64,000 nt of DNA from JBFWWP01 sp050246115. Its GTDB lineage: Bacteria; Planctomycetota; UBA8108; UBA1146; JAJFFE01. Positions 44,513 through 54,309 of the stretch are shown one piece after another. The stretch lies in contig JBFWWP010000004.1 of NCBI GenBank assembly GCA_050246115.1, positions 62,001 to 126,000 of the forward strand, given 5' to 3'. Made by a program: the position numbers and the translations under genes. The notes below the pieces were generated by a model. It was not told the DNA's origin, ran no database searches, and was given only the letters and a program-made list of their open reading frames with translations. How positions within the stretch are numbered: the first letter of the stretch is position 1; the number at the start of each line of letters is the position of its first letter.

Positions 44513-45640
44513 ATGAAGCACAAGACGGGCCGGGTCGCCATCGTCGCGGGTTGTCGAACCCCATTCGTCAAGGCGCGAACGGCGTTCGAACCGCTCGGGC
44601 CGCTTGCGCTCGGAGCCCGCGCTGTGTCCGGGCTGTTGCAGCAGTCGGAGATCCCGTCCGCCGAGATCGAAGCGGTGGCTTTCGGGGTGGTGGTACCTGA
44701 GCCGGGTCGACCCAATCTCGCGCGCGAAATCGTCTTCGAGACCGGACTCCCGATGTCCGTCGAGGCGCAGACCGTGTCTTCGTACTGCATCACCGGACTA
44801 CGTTCGCTGACGATCATCGCGGACGCGATTGCCCGCGGACGCATCGACGTCGGGATCGCGGGCGGCGCTGAGTCGCTCTCCCGGGCAGACCCCAACACCT
44901 TCCGCGAACCGACCACTGGCCTCTCCATGGGGGAGCACATGGAGCTCACCGCCAAGGAGTGGAAGCTGCCCCGAGCGCGGATCGATGAGATCGCGCTCGC
45001 TAGTCACCAGCGGGCCGTGGCCGCGCAAACGCACCTCGATGCAGAGATCGTGGAGGTCGAAGGCGTGCGGCGCGACTCGGGACCGCGGGCGACGTCGTCG
45101 CTCGAGGCACTCGCGGGTCTCAAGCCCGTCTTCGGCGAGACTGGAGTCATCACGGCCGGCAACGCCTCGCCAGTGACGGACGGAGCGGCGGCGGTGCTGT
45201 TGATGAGCGAGGAGCGCGCGCGCGCCGACGGCCGCGAACCGCTCGCGTTCATCCATGCCATGGAGTACGGTGCCATCGACCCCAAACAAGGGCTCTTGAT
45301 GGCGCCCGCCTCGGTCGTCCCGCGCCTCCTCGAACGGTCGGGCATCGCGCTGGGCGACATCGATCTGATCGAGATCCACGAGGCGTTCGCCGCGCAAGTG
45401 CTCGCCAACGTCATGGCCTGGGAGCAGGGTTGGGGCGGCAAGCCGACCGGCACCGTGGATTGGGATCGTGTGAACGTGAACGGCAGCTCGCTGGCCATCG
45501 GGCATCCATGGTCGGCAACCGGCGGCCGCATCGTCACCACACTCGCCCACGAGATGGCCCGCCGCGACAGTAGTTGGGGACTGGTCAGCATCTGTGCCGC
45601 CGGCGCAATGGCCGGCGCCTTCTTGCTCGAACGGAGCTGA
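44513..45640 (+). CDS. Thiolase-family acyl-CoA acyltransferase
   Basis: This 375-residue thiolase has the nucleophile Cys92 in SSYCITGLRS, the family motif NVNGSSLAIGHPWSATGGR with the catalytic His, HEAFAAQ, and the C-terminal CAAGAMAGAFLLE with the second cysteine. It is slightly short for the family (usually ~390 residues or more). GHPW replaces the common GHPF/GHPxGATG and CAAG replaces CGGG, so it is a divergent member. It may work in beta-oxidation (FadI-like) or acetoacetyl-CoA synthesis; no other fatty-acid gene is nearby to decide. GGGAGAGG stands five bases before the ATG. Confidence 0.85.
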   Translation: MKHKTGRVAIVAGCRTPFVKARTAFEPLGPLALGARAVSGLLQQSEIPSAEIEAVAFGVVVPEPGRPNLAREIVFETGLPMSVEAQTVSSYCITGLRSLTIIADAIARGRIDVGIAGGAESLSRADPNTFREPTTGLSMGEHMELTAKEWKLPRARIDEIALASHQRAVAAQTHLDAEIVEVEGVRRDSGPRATSSLEALAGLKPVFGETGVITAGNASPVTDGAAAVLLMSEERARADGREPLAFIHAMEYGAIDPKQGLLMAPASVVPRLLERSGIALGDIDLIEIHEAFAAQVLANVMAWEQGWGGKPTGTVDWDRVNVNGSSLAIGHPWSATGGRIVTTLAHEMARRDSSWGLVSICAAGAMAGAFLLERS

Positions 45641-45704
45641 ACGCGCCCCCGCGACCGGGACGACGCGGCCAGCTAGAGGCCAAAACCACCGAAGGACCGG
45701 CTGC

Positions 45705-45889
45705 TGAGGAGTCGCCCAAGAATGACTTCGACATCTTGCCGTCGATCGGGGTCAGATTCGGCCGATCCGGAAAGCTCGGAACCGGAGGCGTAGCCTTGGT
45801 TCCGGTGAGGATTTCGAGGTTCTCGGATCGGTCGAAGATGGCCCGAAGCGACGAGCAAGAGGGTGAAGTTATTCTTAGGCAACTCCTTA
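45705..45889. repeat. 185-bp inverted-repeat element (MITE-like, long form)
   Basis: The 25-base ends (45705-45729 and 45865-45889) match at 21 positions when inverted, and all four differences are transitions. The right ~60 bases are nearly identical to the 80-bp element at 39100-39179. No coding frame is present, so any movement would need a transposase supplied elsewhere. It ends 43 bases before the universal stress protein gene, whose promoter it may influence. Confidence 0.75.
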
Positions 45890-45932
45890 GGGCCGGGTCC
45901 TCTCACCGCAGTTCGAAAGGCAACGACGGTCC

Positions 45933-47063
45933 ATGAAGTATCGGCGAATCCTGGTTCCCACGGATTTCTCAACCGGATCCGAGAGCGCCCTGCGCTACGC
46001 CTGCCGTTTTGCGCGGTGCACCGCGAGCGAACTCGTGCTGCTCCATGTGCTGGATCTGCCGCTCTACTACTACCGCACACTCGAGACCCAGAGCGACAGC
46101 CCGCGTGAACTCCGACAACACGCCTTCGAGCAAGCGCGTGCCAAGGCCCAAGAGATCCTGACTCGGCTTCCTGAGGCCGTGGACATTCCCGCGCACATCA
46201 GGGTCCGTACCGGGAGCGCGAGCCGCGAGATCATCGCCGAGGTCCAAGAGGAGAAGAACATCGATCTCGTGATCATCGCGACCTCGGGCCGTAGCGGGAT
46301 TTCGCACGCACTCCTCGGCAGCGTGGCTGAGAAAGTGATCCGCACTTGCTCCTGCCCGGTGATCACGCTGCGCGAAGGCACGACCGGCTTTGCGCCAGAC
46401 CAACGCTCTCTGCGTGGAGTCCTGTGCCCGTCCGACGCTTCGAAGTTGTCGGAAGGTGCATTCCCGACGGCGGTCGATCTGTGCCAGAGATTCCATGCAC
46501 CGTTGCACGTACTCCACGTACTCGAGGACCTCTCGGCGTATCCCATGGTCGAGTGGGCGTTCCTGCCAGACCAACAGATCAACGCGGTGTACGAGAAGGC
46601 GGAAGCGGACGCGCGCGCGAGCATCCAACAGGCGGTCGAGCAACGGTGCTCGTCGGCCGCCATCGTGTTCGACGTGAACGTTCGGCGAGGACACGCTGCC
46701 GACGGCATCGTCGAGGAAGCGAAGCGCACCGGATCGGACCTGATCGTCATGATGACGCACGGTCGCACCGGGTTCGAGCACTCGATTCTGGGCAGCGTCG
46801 CAGAGCGGGTGGCACGAACCGCAACGTGTCCAGTGTTGACCCTGCGCGTTACCAAGAAGAAAGAAAAGTCCAAGGACAAGAAGAAGGACAAGGTCGCGGA
46901 GCGGGAGCAGGCCGTTGCCAAGAAGCAGAAGGCGGCAGCAGCGAAGAGTCGCGAAGCAGCCGCCAAAGTAGAAGCCAAGAAGGCCAAGCAGGCGGCGAAG
47001 GCCGCCAAACAGAACGCGAAGAAGACCAAGGAGAAATCCAAAACGAAGCGCGCGGCAAAGTAG
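45933..47063 (+). CDS. Tandem universal stress protein with lysine-rich histone-H1-like tail
   Basis: The 376-residue protein contains two UspA domains. Domain 1 (residues 1-150) starts YRRILVPTDFSTGSESAL and has SGRSGISHALLGSVAEKV. Domain 2 (160-310) starts LRGVLCPSDASKLSEGA and has HGRTGFEHSILGSVAERV. Both keep the G-2x-G-9x-G(S) pattern that binds ATP. After residue ~310 comes a ~65-residue tail made almost only of Lys, Ala, Glu and Gln (for example KVEAKKAKQAAKAAKQ), like bacterial histone-H1 tails, which could bind DNA or another polyanion. The ribosome-binding site is weak. An inverted-repeat element ends 43 bases upstream. Confidence 0.85.
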   Translation: MKYRRILVPTDFSTGSESALRYACRFARCTASELVLLHVLDLPLYYYRTLETQSDSPRELRQHAFEQARAKAQEILTRLPEAVDIPAHIRVRTGSASREIIAEVQEEKNIDLVIIATSGRSGISHALLGSVAEKVIRTCSCPVITLREGTTGFAPDQRSLRGVLCPSDASKLSEGAFPTAVDLCQRFHAPLHVLHVLEDLSAYPMVEWAFLPDQQINAVYEKAEADARASIQQAVEQRCSSAAIVFDVNVRRGHAADGIVEEAKRTGSDLIVMMTHGRTGFEHSILGSVAERVARTATCPVLTLRVTKKKEKSKDKKKDKVAEREQAVAKKQKAAAAKSREAAAKVEAKKAKQAAKAAKQNAKKTKEKSKTKRAAK

Positions 47064-47223
47064 CACCGAGACCAACGCGTGCTGTCGTTCGCTTCGATCC
47101 GGAAGCGAAGCACGGTTGCGGTCGCCGCAGAGTCCAAAAGGCGCGGCTCGTGAAGCTCGAGCGTTCGACGGCGAGTTCATCCAAGCATCGGTCTCGAACG
47201 CCGCAGGCGAATGAAGGTACGGC

Positions 47224-48900
47224 ATGAGGTCTTGGAGCATGTGGGCAGTTCTCATCGCAGGCTTCGGCTGGGGCACCCCCCTCCTCGGCCAGCCCGGTAC
47301 CACGATCATCACCCATGGCTTCCAGTTGGACGGCGTGCTCCCGGCGTGGCCCGCGGTCATGGGTGCCGCGATGGCGCAGCTTCCCCAAGCCGCCGCGCCC
47401 ACGGGCACCGTCCTCGTGTACGACCCGAGCACCGGCGCGTGGTCTCCCGTGTTCGGTTCCGGAGACCCTACCGGGGAGATCGTCTTGATCTTCGACTGGG
47501 CCGACGACTCGTCGTGGTTTCCCGGCGACGACGATCGGCAGGGAACCGCTCATGGGGCGGCCGCCGCCCTCTACGGCGCGCTCCGTGCCCCGCACATTAG
47601 CGGCGCCCCGGCAATGACGAGCTTTCTCGCATGGCCGGGAGGTGCACCTCGACGACTCCACTTCCTGGGCCACAGTCGTGGGACCTGCGTGAACAGCGAG
47701 GTAGTTCGTCGACTGGTGGTCGCGGGCTACACGGTAGACCACGTCACGACGCTGGATCCTCACCCCGTTGGACCGGTGGCCGATCTCCTTGACCCGCAGC
47801 CGACCACTTGGGTTGGTGTGAACTGGGCCGACAACTACTTTCGTCAGGATGACTGTGACCTCGACTACGGTTGTTTCGGGTTCGACTTCGATGGTCAGCA
47901 GATCATCGGTGCCGCGAACCACGACCTCGGGCTCGACGCCTTCGGACTGATCGACAACCGCCTGAACAGTTGCAGCTTGGAGCACTCCTTGGTGCACACC
48001 TGGTATCACGGCACGATCGATACCGCGACGGCGTCGGACGGCGACTGTCCGGTCGAGCGTGCCAACTGGTACTTCGCGGGGGGGGTCGGCGAAGGTTACG
48101 CCTTCTCGCAGGTCGCGGGTGGAGCCTCGCAACGTCCCTGTGGTCCGAGCGGCGGGTGCGCGGACGCGGGACGCACCGTCGCGACGCCAGCGTCCCCGAT
48201 CATCAACGGCGACTTCGAGTTCGGGGCATTCCAGGACGCGGGATGGCGCTGGCACGGTGGCGGCGGCCCAGGGCGGATCATCGAGGAATCCGGGAACTCC
48301 TTCCTGACCCTCGACTCCACGGGGCCGTCGCGGACTCACAGTCGTTTCTACCTGGACGTCTTCGCAACGAACCTGCAGTACGACCTACGGGTGTTCGCGC
48401 CGGGGGCCGCAGCTTCCTTGGTGATCACGTTGAGAGAAGCCGGATCGCTCGTCGACCTGCTCATCGACAGCGTCCCGCTCTCGTCTTCGACGTCCTGGAG
48501 CGCTCGCAGCGTTGACCTGACCAGCATCCCCAAGGGGCGGCTCTACTCGCTGACGGTAGCGCTCACGCCCGCCAACACCTTGGCCATTGCCGACCTGGAC
48601 GAGTTCGGCCTCGAGTTCGCGGCCGGACCGCAGTTCTGGCGCGGCGACTGCAACGGCGACGGCGCCATCGATCTCGCCGACGCCGTGGCGGCGCTCAGCG
48701 CCTTGTTTGGAGCCGGTGGCCCGCCGCCTTGTGGCGTCGCTTGCGACGCGAACGACGACGGCACGTTCGACGTGGCCGATGCGGTCTCGACCCTGCTCGC
48801 GCTCTTCGGATCGGCGGGTCCGCTACCGCCCCCCAGTGTCGGCTGCGGACCCGACCCGACCGCAGATGCGCTGGATTGCGCAAACCCGACCTGCCCATGA
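47224..48900 (+). CDS. Exported lipase-like alpha/beta hydrolase with dockerin-like module
   Basis: This 558-residue protein has a signal peptide (MWAVLIAGFGWGTPLLGQ). The hydrolase core shows ITHGFQLDG, the nucleophile elbow FLGHSRGTC with Ser151, an acid candidate in TTLDPHPV and a His candidate in LVHTWYHGT. The order fits secreted triacylglycerol-lipase or PHB-depolymerase-like enzymes; the substrate is not evident. A beta-sandwich of ~140 residues (IINGDFEFGAFQDAGW) resembles a carbohydrate-binding fold. The C-terminus is the EF-hand pair with all six cysteines (RGDCNGDG, ACDANDDG, CGPDPTADALDC). GAAGG precedes the ATG. Its TGA overlaps the next gene's ATG. Confidence 0.8.
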   Translation: MRSWSMWAVLIAGFGWGTPLLGQPGTTIITHGFQLDGVLPAWPAVMGAAMAQLPQAAAPTGTVLVYDPSTGAWSPVFGSGDPTGEIVLIFDWADDSSWFPGDDDRQGTAHGAAAALYGALRAPHISGAPAMTSFLAWPGGAPRRLHFLGHSRGTCVNSEVVRRLVVAGYTVDHVTTLDPHPVGPVADLLDPQPTTWVGVNWADNYFRQDDCDLDYGCFGFDFDGQQIIGAANHDLGLDAFGLIDNRLNSCSLEHSLVHTWYHGTIDTATASDGDCPVERANWYFAGGVGEGYAFSQVAGGASQRPCGPSGGCADAGRTVATPASPIINGDFEFGAFQDAGWRWHGGGGPGRIIEESGNSFLTLDSTGPSRTHSRFYLDVFATNLQYDLRVFAPGAAASLVITLREAGSLVDLLIDSVPLSSSTSWSARSVDLTSIPKGRLYSLTVALTPANTLAIADLDEFGLEFAAGPQFWRGDCNGDGAIDLADAVAALSALFGAGGPPPCGVACDANDDGTFDVADAVSTLLALFGSAGPLPPPSVGCGPDPTADALDCANPTCP

Positions 48901-50123
48901 CTTCGAGCCCCCAAGAGCCGGGGTGGCGGCGCAGCGTCGGCGTCATTCATTCCGTAGGATCGTGGATCCTCGTGTTGGGGCTGGGCGTCGCAGCGCTACT
49001 GGTCGTCACCCCCGCTCCCAGCCTCGCGCTGTTTCGACTCGGCTTGATCGTGACGGAGTACGGGCACTGGCTCGCGCCAGCCCTCGTCGCAGTGGTGCTC
49101 ACCACCCGCGCGCGCGACACGACCGGGCGCGTTCGTCGCCTGCGGATCGGTCGCTCGGCGCTCGCTCTGGTTGCGGCCTCGCTGCTGATCAGCCCAGCAG
49201 TGCGCGCGTCGAACGCTGCGCCTGGCATCGCGGCCACGCTGACCGAAGCTGGCCTCACGCCCAGGGACCCCGTTGCCGGACGGCTTCGCGGGACACCGTT
49301 GCACGCCCTCGAACTGTGGCTCGGCGTCCCCGTGGATCGCCGCCCGATCGTCGAACGGACCTACTCACGATCCACGGGGGTAGACCTGAGACTCGACTTC
49401 CTGGCTGCAAGCGGCGCTGGAGAAGCCGGCAAGCCGTGCGTCGTCGTGGTCCACGGTGGTGGTTGGGACAGTGGTTCGCGCAAGGAGTTCCCCGAGCTAT
49501 CGCACTATCTCGCGAACCGCGGGGTGAGTGTCGCCAGCATCGATTACCGGCTCGCACCCCGGCACCCCTGGCCCGCAGCGCGCGACGACGTCGTCACCGC
49601 GCTCGAGTACCTGCGCACGAACGCCGTCGAACTCGACATCGACCCGAACCGATTCGTGTTGCTCGGCCGTTCCGCAGGTGCCCAAGTTGCGGCCGCGGCG
49701 GCGTACTCCCGTGCGGATCTCGGCGTCTGCGGACTGGTGGCGTTGTACGGCCCCATGGACATGCACTTCGCTTGGCGTCACGCCCGTGCCGATGACATTC
49801 TGGATTCGCCGCGCCTGATCGCGAGTTACCTCGGAGGCTCCCCTACTGCGGTGCCCACGGCATTCGACGAGGCCTCCCCCATCGGCTTCGTGAACGCGAG
49901 TACACCACCGACCCTCCTCCTCCATGGACTACGGGATGACCTGGTCTGGTACCGTCAGAGCGAGCGCCTCGCGGAACGGCTCGCATCCATGGGGGTTGCG
50001 CACGCGCTGATCCAGCTCCCCTGGGCAAACCACGGGTTCGACTATAACCTGAGCGGGCCGGGTGGGCAGGCCACGGTCTATGCCGTGGAACACTTCGTGG
50101 CTGCGGTCACCGACAGCGGTTGA
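48897..50123 (+). CDS. Membrane-anchored HSL/BD-FAE-like esterase
   Basis: This protein of about 408 residues starts with three or four hydrophobic segments (SWILVLGLGVAALLVV, WLAPALVAVVLTT, SALALVAASLLISP). An alpha/beta-hydrolase of the hormone-sensitive-lipase group follows: oxyanion loop VVHGGGW (His186), nucleophile LLGRSAGAQ (Ser259), acid LRDDLVW and WANHGFDY for the histidine. Such enzymes cleave small carboxylic esters. Its ATG overlaps the stop of the exported lipase-like gene (ATGA), so the pair is probably co-translated and may act on related esters, one outside and one at the membrane. Confidence 0.82.
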   Translation: MTSSPQEPGWRRSVGVIHSVGSWILVLGLGVAALLVVTPAPSLALFRLGLIVTEYGHWLAPALVAVVLTTRARDTTGRVRRLRIGRSALALVAASLLISPAVRASNAAPGIAATLTEAGLTPRDPVAGRLRGTPLHALELWLGVPVDRRPIVERTYSRSTGVDLRLDFLAASGAGEAGKPCVVVVHGGGWDSGSRKEFPELSHYLANRGVSVASIDYRLAPRHPWPAARDDVVTALEYLRTNAVELDIDPNRFVLLGRSAGAQVAAAAAYSRADLGVCGLVALYGPMDMHFAWRHARADDILDSPRLIASYLGGSPTAVPTAFDEASPIGFVNASTPPTLLLHGLRDDLVWYRQSERLAERLASMGVAHALIQLPWANHGFDYNLSGPGGQATVYAVEHFVAAVTDSG

Positions 50124-50193
50124 ACGACGCGATGGGAGCTGCGGCTTCGCGACACGGGGTCGCTGCTCGCCCGGGCTGCGAATTCGCCGACGC

Positions 50194-50227
50194 GCGCCAG
50201 TCGCGAGGTTGCGCCAGTTGCGAGGTT
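50194..50227. repeat. 17-bp direct tandem duplication
   Basis: GCGCCAGTCGCGAGGTT (50194-50210) is followed at once by GCGCCAGTTGCGAGGTT (50211-50227), one substitution apart, in the leader of the downstream membrane gene. Confidence 0.65.
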
Positions 50228-50270
50228 GCACCGCGCGCGACTCCGGAGAACGACCACGAGGGGATCGTCC

Positions 50271-52217
50271 ATGACGCACTCGGCATCGTCACCCGAACCG
50301 TCGCCACCGCGCGCGTGGTGGCTCGACGTGGGAATCGTCGTGCTGCTGTGCGGCGTATGCGCCGGCGTGTTTGCGAATGGAGTGCACGGCGACTTCGTCT
50401 ACGATGACGTGCGGCAGATCCAGCAGAACCGCCTGATCGCGGATCCCGCGCTCCTGTGGAGGGCGCTCGTCTCCGACGTTTGGGCCTTCAAAGGCGATCG
50501 CGGTTCGAGTTGGAGCAATTACTGGCGCCCCACCTTCGTGTTGTACCTCGTGTTGAACCAGCGCTTGTTCGGCACCGAGGATCCCTTGGGTTGGCACGTG
50601 ATGAACGTGTCGCTCCACGCCGTCGTCGTGACCTTGGGCTATGGGCTACTCCGTTCACTCGGCGCGAGCCGCGCGCTCGCCGCTGCGGTGGCGCTGCTGT
50701 TTGCGGTCCACCCGGTGCATGTGGAGTCGGTAACGTGGATCTCCGGCAGTCCTGACCTCCTGGTCGCGATCGGCACCCTCGGCGCCCTCGGGTGCGTCAT
50801 GAGCGACTACCGACGACCTCGGCGTCGGACGAAGTTCGGCGGTTTGGCCCTTTATGCCTTCGCGCAGCTCGCGAAGGAAAGCGCTGTGCTGTTCCCGGCG
50901 CTCGTGTTCGCAACCGTGTTTCTGCTCGACCCAGGGTTCACCCAGCGACGGCTGAAGCGGGCCGCGAAAGCAACCGTGCCGTTCGCAGCCCTGACCCTCC
51001 TCTACCTCATCGCTCACCACCGGATCGCCCCACCCATTGACGTTGCCTGGGATCCGGGGCTCGGCGGGATCCTGCGTACGGCGCCCCTGGTTTTGAGTTT
51101 CTATCTGCGGCAGGCACTGTTGCCGGTGTGGATCGGCCCCGCGTACCCGCTGCGGGCGCTCGGACCCGACGACCTGGATTGGCTCAACTTCACCGTCCCG
51201 CTGGCGGTGGCGATCGCGGGCGGAGCTGGACTGCTCTATGCCGCACGTCGCGACCCGGTGCGCCAGGTAGGCCTGCTCTTGTTTGCGTTGCTGCTCGCTC
51301 CGGCCTTCTACCTTCGTGCGTTTCGGCATGAGGAGATCGTGCACGACCGCTACCTGTACCTTCCGCTCCTCGGTCTCCTCGCTGCTCTCCTTCCCACGTT
51401 GGCGACCGCCGTGACGCACTGGCTGCCGCGCTCGGGCCCGCGTGTGCTCACAGCGTCTGTGTGCATCGTCGCGGCGCTCCTCGCCGTACAGACCGTGCGG
51501 TGCAATCGCACGTGGAGTTCGGCCGAGACACTTTGGACGCGAGCGGTCGAATCCGCACCGAACGCAGCCCACGCCTGGTCCGAGCTTGCGAATGTTCACT
51601 ACCGGCGCCCAGCCTCGACGCCGGCGGAGCGGCAAGCGCGCGCGAACGACGCCAAGCGCTGTGTCGACCGAGCGCTCGAGTTGTATCCGGCAACCCAGGC
51701 ATTCTTGTTGCGCGGTGTGATCGCGCGGGACGAGCGACGCTTCGATGACGCCGTGGCCGATTTCGAGCGCATCCTGGCGCACCATCCGGAGCACGTGCTG
51801 GCGTACGAGAACCTCGCGGTTTGCCACGATGCCGCCGGCCATACCGAGGCGGCCATCGCGGCGCTCGAACGCGCTCGCGCCAAGGTGCCGTACCGCTATG
51901 CGACCTGGACCGAGAAGATCGCGGTTTGTTACTATCGCCTCGGTCGGCAAGACGACGTCGTGCGCGAGCTCGAAGAAGCCCGACCCCGGGTCGCCCAAGA
52001 GTACCGACTCGTCCCCGAGGCCAGTCTCGTGCTCTACCGGCTCGCTTCGATCCGCGCCGCTCGCGGCGAGACGCAGCTCGCGCGCGACGCTGCCACCGAG
52101 TTCCTTCGGCTCACTGCCGACACGTCGCACCCGGGAATCCAGCGACGGCGCGCAGAGACCGAGACCTTGCTCGAGACCGTCCCCGCATTCGACGCAACGG
52201 CCCCATCGCAGAAGTGA
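50271..52217 (+). CDS. TMTC-like membrane glycosyltransferase with C-terminal TPRs
   Basis: This protein of about 648 residues has ten or so transmembrane segments in its first 400 residues. It starts like TMTC-type GT-C enzymes: FVYDDVRQIQQNRLI with the acidic pair in the first loop, WRPTFVLYLVLNQRLFG and the diagnostic HPVHVESVTWISGSPDL. The C-terminal 230 residues are TPRs (AWSELANVHYRR, AFLLRGVIARDERRFDDAVA, AYENLAVCHDAAGHTEAAIA). Eukaryotic relatives O-mannosylate proteins; bacterial substrates are not known. The ATG at 50271 follows GAGGGG; an ATG 15 codons earlier is less likely. No sugar-nucleotide genes are adjacent. Confidence 0.78.
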   Translation: MTHSASSPEPSPPRAWWLDVGIVVLLCGVCAGVFANGVHGDFVYDDVRQIQQNRLIADPALLWRALVSDVWAFKGDRGSSWSNYWRPTFVLYLVLNQRLFGTEDPLGWHVMNVSLHAVVVTLGYGLLRSLGASRALAAAVALLFAVHPVHVESVTWISGSPDLLVAIGTLGALGCVMSDYRRPRRRTKFGGLALYAFAQLAKESAVLFPALVFATVFLLDPGFTQRRLKRAAKATVPFAALTLLYLIAHHRIAPPIDVAWDPGLGGILRTAPLVLSFYLRQALLPVWIGPAYPLRALGPDDLDWLNFTVPLAVAIAGGAGLLYAARRDPVRQVGLLLFALLLAPAFYLRAFRHEEIVHDRYLYLPLLGLLAALLPTLATAVTHWLPRSGPRVLTASVCIVAALLAVQTVRCNRTWSSAETLWTRAVESAPNAAHAWSELANVHYRRPASTPAERQARANDAKRCVDRALELYPATQAFLLRGVIARDERRFDDAVADFERILAHHPEHVLAYENLAVCHDAAGHTEAAIAALERARAKVPYRYATWTEKIAVCYYRLGRQDDVVRELEEARPRVAQEYRLVPEASLVLYRLASIRAARGETQLARDAATEFLRLTADTSHPGIQRRRAETETLLETVPAFDATAPSQK

Positions 52218-52605
52218 CCCGACGTCGCTCCGATGCCTCCGCATTGCGGGAGCCGTGCTCGGGACCGGCCGCGCGATCCGGCGGCCCAGAACACGCCGAA
52301 GACGCGACGGCGGAGCCTTGCCCCGTCGGACCACACGCTTCGCGCCCGCGACTCAGGCGCGAGCCGCTGGGGTCGCCTTGCGCGCCGTTCCCCGAGACGA
52401 GGTGGTGAGTCCTCGAACGTCCTCGCCGACACCCGGGAAGATCCGCCGTTTTCCGTGGCTTTTTGGGGAGCCCATGCGAAAGAATCCTCCGGTGTGCGCG
52501 TGGCGGCGTCCGCGAACCCGGCGACGAGACGAGCGTGCACAACGAACCCGCACGATCCAGAACGCACTCGTACAACTTCGCGACACGGGAAGGTCGACGA
52601 CTTCG
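52218..52605. other. Intergenic stretch, no feature recognised
   Basis: This spacer separates the TMTC-like gene from the flavoprotein gene. Open frames run through it without stops but show no family resemblance and no ribosome-binding site, so I treat it as non-coding. No strong hairpin or repeat is seen. Confidence 0.45.
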
Positions 52606-53868
52606 ATGGCAGAGCCCACCGGCGTGTCCAGGTTTCTCCCTCCCCGACCATCGGGCGTCGTTCCACGGGACACCTCGACAGAGCACGACCGACGCGCGGC
52701 CGTGGCCGACCCCGACTCGGGTCCGGTGCAGGAGGTCGGAGTCCTGATCGTCGGTGCGGGGCCTTACGGTATCGCGCTGGCGCTCGAACTACACCGCCTC
52801 GGCGTTCCCTTCGCCGTTTGCGGCGAGCCCTTCAAGCTGTGGCTGCATCACACCCTACCGAGTGCGGCCCTACGTTCGGATGCACGCACGAGCGAGGTCT
52901 ACTCGCACGACGATCGTTTCGCCATGGAAGCGATCCTTGCCGAACGTTACGGAACCGTGGAGGCCCGCCGCATCTGCCGTGAGCGGATCCCGGTCTCGCT
53001 CTACCGCGAGTACCTCCAGCGGGTGTGCGAGCGCCTCCCGTTTGCAGTCCAGCGCGAGCTGATCGAGCAGCTCACCCGTACCGACAGCGGTTTCGCGGCC
53101 CGAACGAGCCGTGGCTCCGTGATCCATTCCACGCAGGTCGTACTTGCGTGTGGGCCAGAGCCACACCAAAGACTCCCGCGGGCACTCGCAAGCATCACTC
53201 CCGACCGTGTCATCCACGGCTGGGACACGGAGCGCTACCAAGCGCTGAGCCAGAAGCGGGTGTTGGTGGTGGGGTCTGGTCAGTCCGCGGCGGAGGCGAT
53301 CGCGCATCTGCTGCCGCACAACGAAGTGACGTGGGTGTACCGCACCGCGCCGATCTTCTGGGCCGATCCGATTCACCTGCCGGCACCGATCTTTCGGCTG
53401 TTGCTGCACGCGTCGACGTGCTTTCGTTGGCTCCCTTCTGCGCCGCGACGGTGGCTGGCCCGCTTGTTCACGGGTAGCACGATCACGCCGGATTTGGAAG
53501 CGGCCGTGTTCTCTACCCAGGTGGATCGCATCGAGTGCGACATCGATGGACTTGCTCTCGTCGACGTCGGCTCCGAGATCCAGAGCCGCAAGCTCGAGCG
53601 TTCCTTCGATCGCGTGGTCGCCTGCACGGGTTACCGGACGAGCTTCGCCAACCTGCGCTTCCTCGCTCCCGAACTCGCCGCAGCGACGTGCTGCCAACAG
53701 GGCTTCCCGGAACTCGATCGCAACTACGAAACCAGCGCGCGCGGTGTGTTCGCGATTGGCAGCCTGGCCGAGCCGCGCCACGGACCCGCACAACGCTTCG
53801 TCATGGGAAGCCAGAACGCCGCGATCGCCGTCTCGCGAGTGCTCGCGCGTCGCCACGAAGCTTCCTGA
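52606..53868 (+). CDS. FAD/NAD(P)-dependent oxidoreductase (lysine/ornithine N-monooxygenase-like)
   Basis: The 420-residue flavoprotein has an FAD-binding GxGxxG motif LIVGAGPYGIALALELHRL near residue 48. It also has a second dinucleotide motif RVLVVGSGQSAAEA for NAD(P)H and the late CTGYRT segment. The FAD motif variant GAGPYG and the SGQSAAE motif are characteristic of N-hydroxylating monooxygenases and their relatives. Without siderophore genes nearby a substrate cannot be named. The first 40 residues are polar and may be an extension; the ATG at 52606 is the last Met before the FAD motif, with GGAAGG about a dozen bases upstream. Confidence 0.75.
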   Translation: MAEPTGVSRFLPPRPSGVVPRDTSTEHDRRAAVADPDSGPVQEVGVLIVGAGPYGIALALELHRLGVPFAVCGEPFKLWLHHTLPSAALRSDARTSEVYSHDDRFAMEAILAERYGTVEARRICRERIPVSLYREYLQRVCERLPFAVQRELIEQLTRTDSGFAARTSRGSVIHSTQVVLACGPEPHQRLPRALASITPDRVIHGWDTERYQALSQKRVLVVGSGQSAAEAIAHLLPHNEVTWVYRTAPIFWADPIHLPAPIFRLLLHASTCFRWLPSAPRRWLARLFTGSTITPDLEAAVFSTQVDRIECDIDGLALVDVGSEIQSRKLERSFDRVVACTGYRTSFANLRFLAPELAAATCCQQGFPELDRNYETSARGVFAIGSLAEPRHGPAQRFVMGSQNAAIAVSRVLARRHEAS

Positions 53869-54309
53869 CTGGGCTCTGCCATCGACGGCGAACGAAGCGC
53901 TGCCGAGGCTCGCCTCTCGTTCGTGAGCCGATGGGGCCAGTCCCGGTGCTGCTCGTGATGCACGACTTCTCGCGAGAAACTCGATCCCAGGGGTGACCTC
54001 GGTGGGCCCATCGTGTAGAGTCCCCGGGTAACACCTTACTGAGTCCGGACTGAGTCCGGTCGACGCGAGGCCCACTGCGCGCCCTGCGGGTGGGGCTCGT
54101 TCGTTCGAGTGCGCGTCAAGACTCGTTTCGACGGTCGTGAGCACAATGGCCAGAGCCTCCTCGATCGAGGAGCCAGTCTCGGCCCGCGTCCGCGCCTCGC
54201 CCAACCCACACCCAGAGAGCGACGCGTTGCCGTTCTCGTCGACGGTCTCGATGCGCACTCTCGTCGAGCGAGCCTCCCCTGGCTCTCGCAGCGGCTGCAA
54301 AGGAGTGAA
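53869..54309. other. Intergenic stretch with an 11-bp tandem duplication
   Basis: ACTGAGTCCGG occurs twice in a row (54038-54048, 54049-54059). No convincing gene is seen; a frame entering the downstream methyltransferase from 54109 lacks family similarity before the ATG at 54310. Confidence 0.5.

Noticed and set aside
51745..52605. Possible 287-codon N-terminal extension of the flavoprotein
   Set aside because: It overlaps the TMTC-like gene, is arginine/serine-rich and lacks homology; the family start fits ATG 52606.
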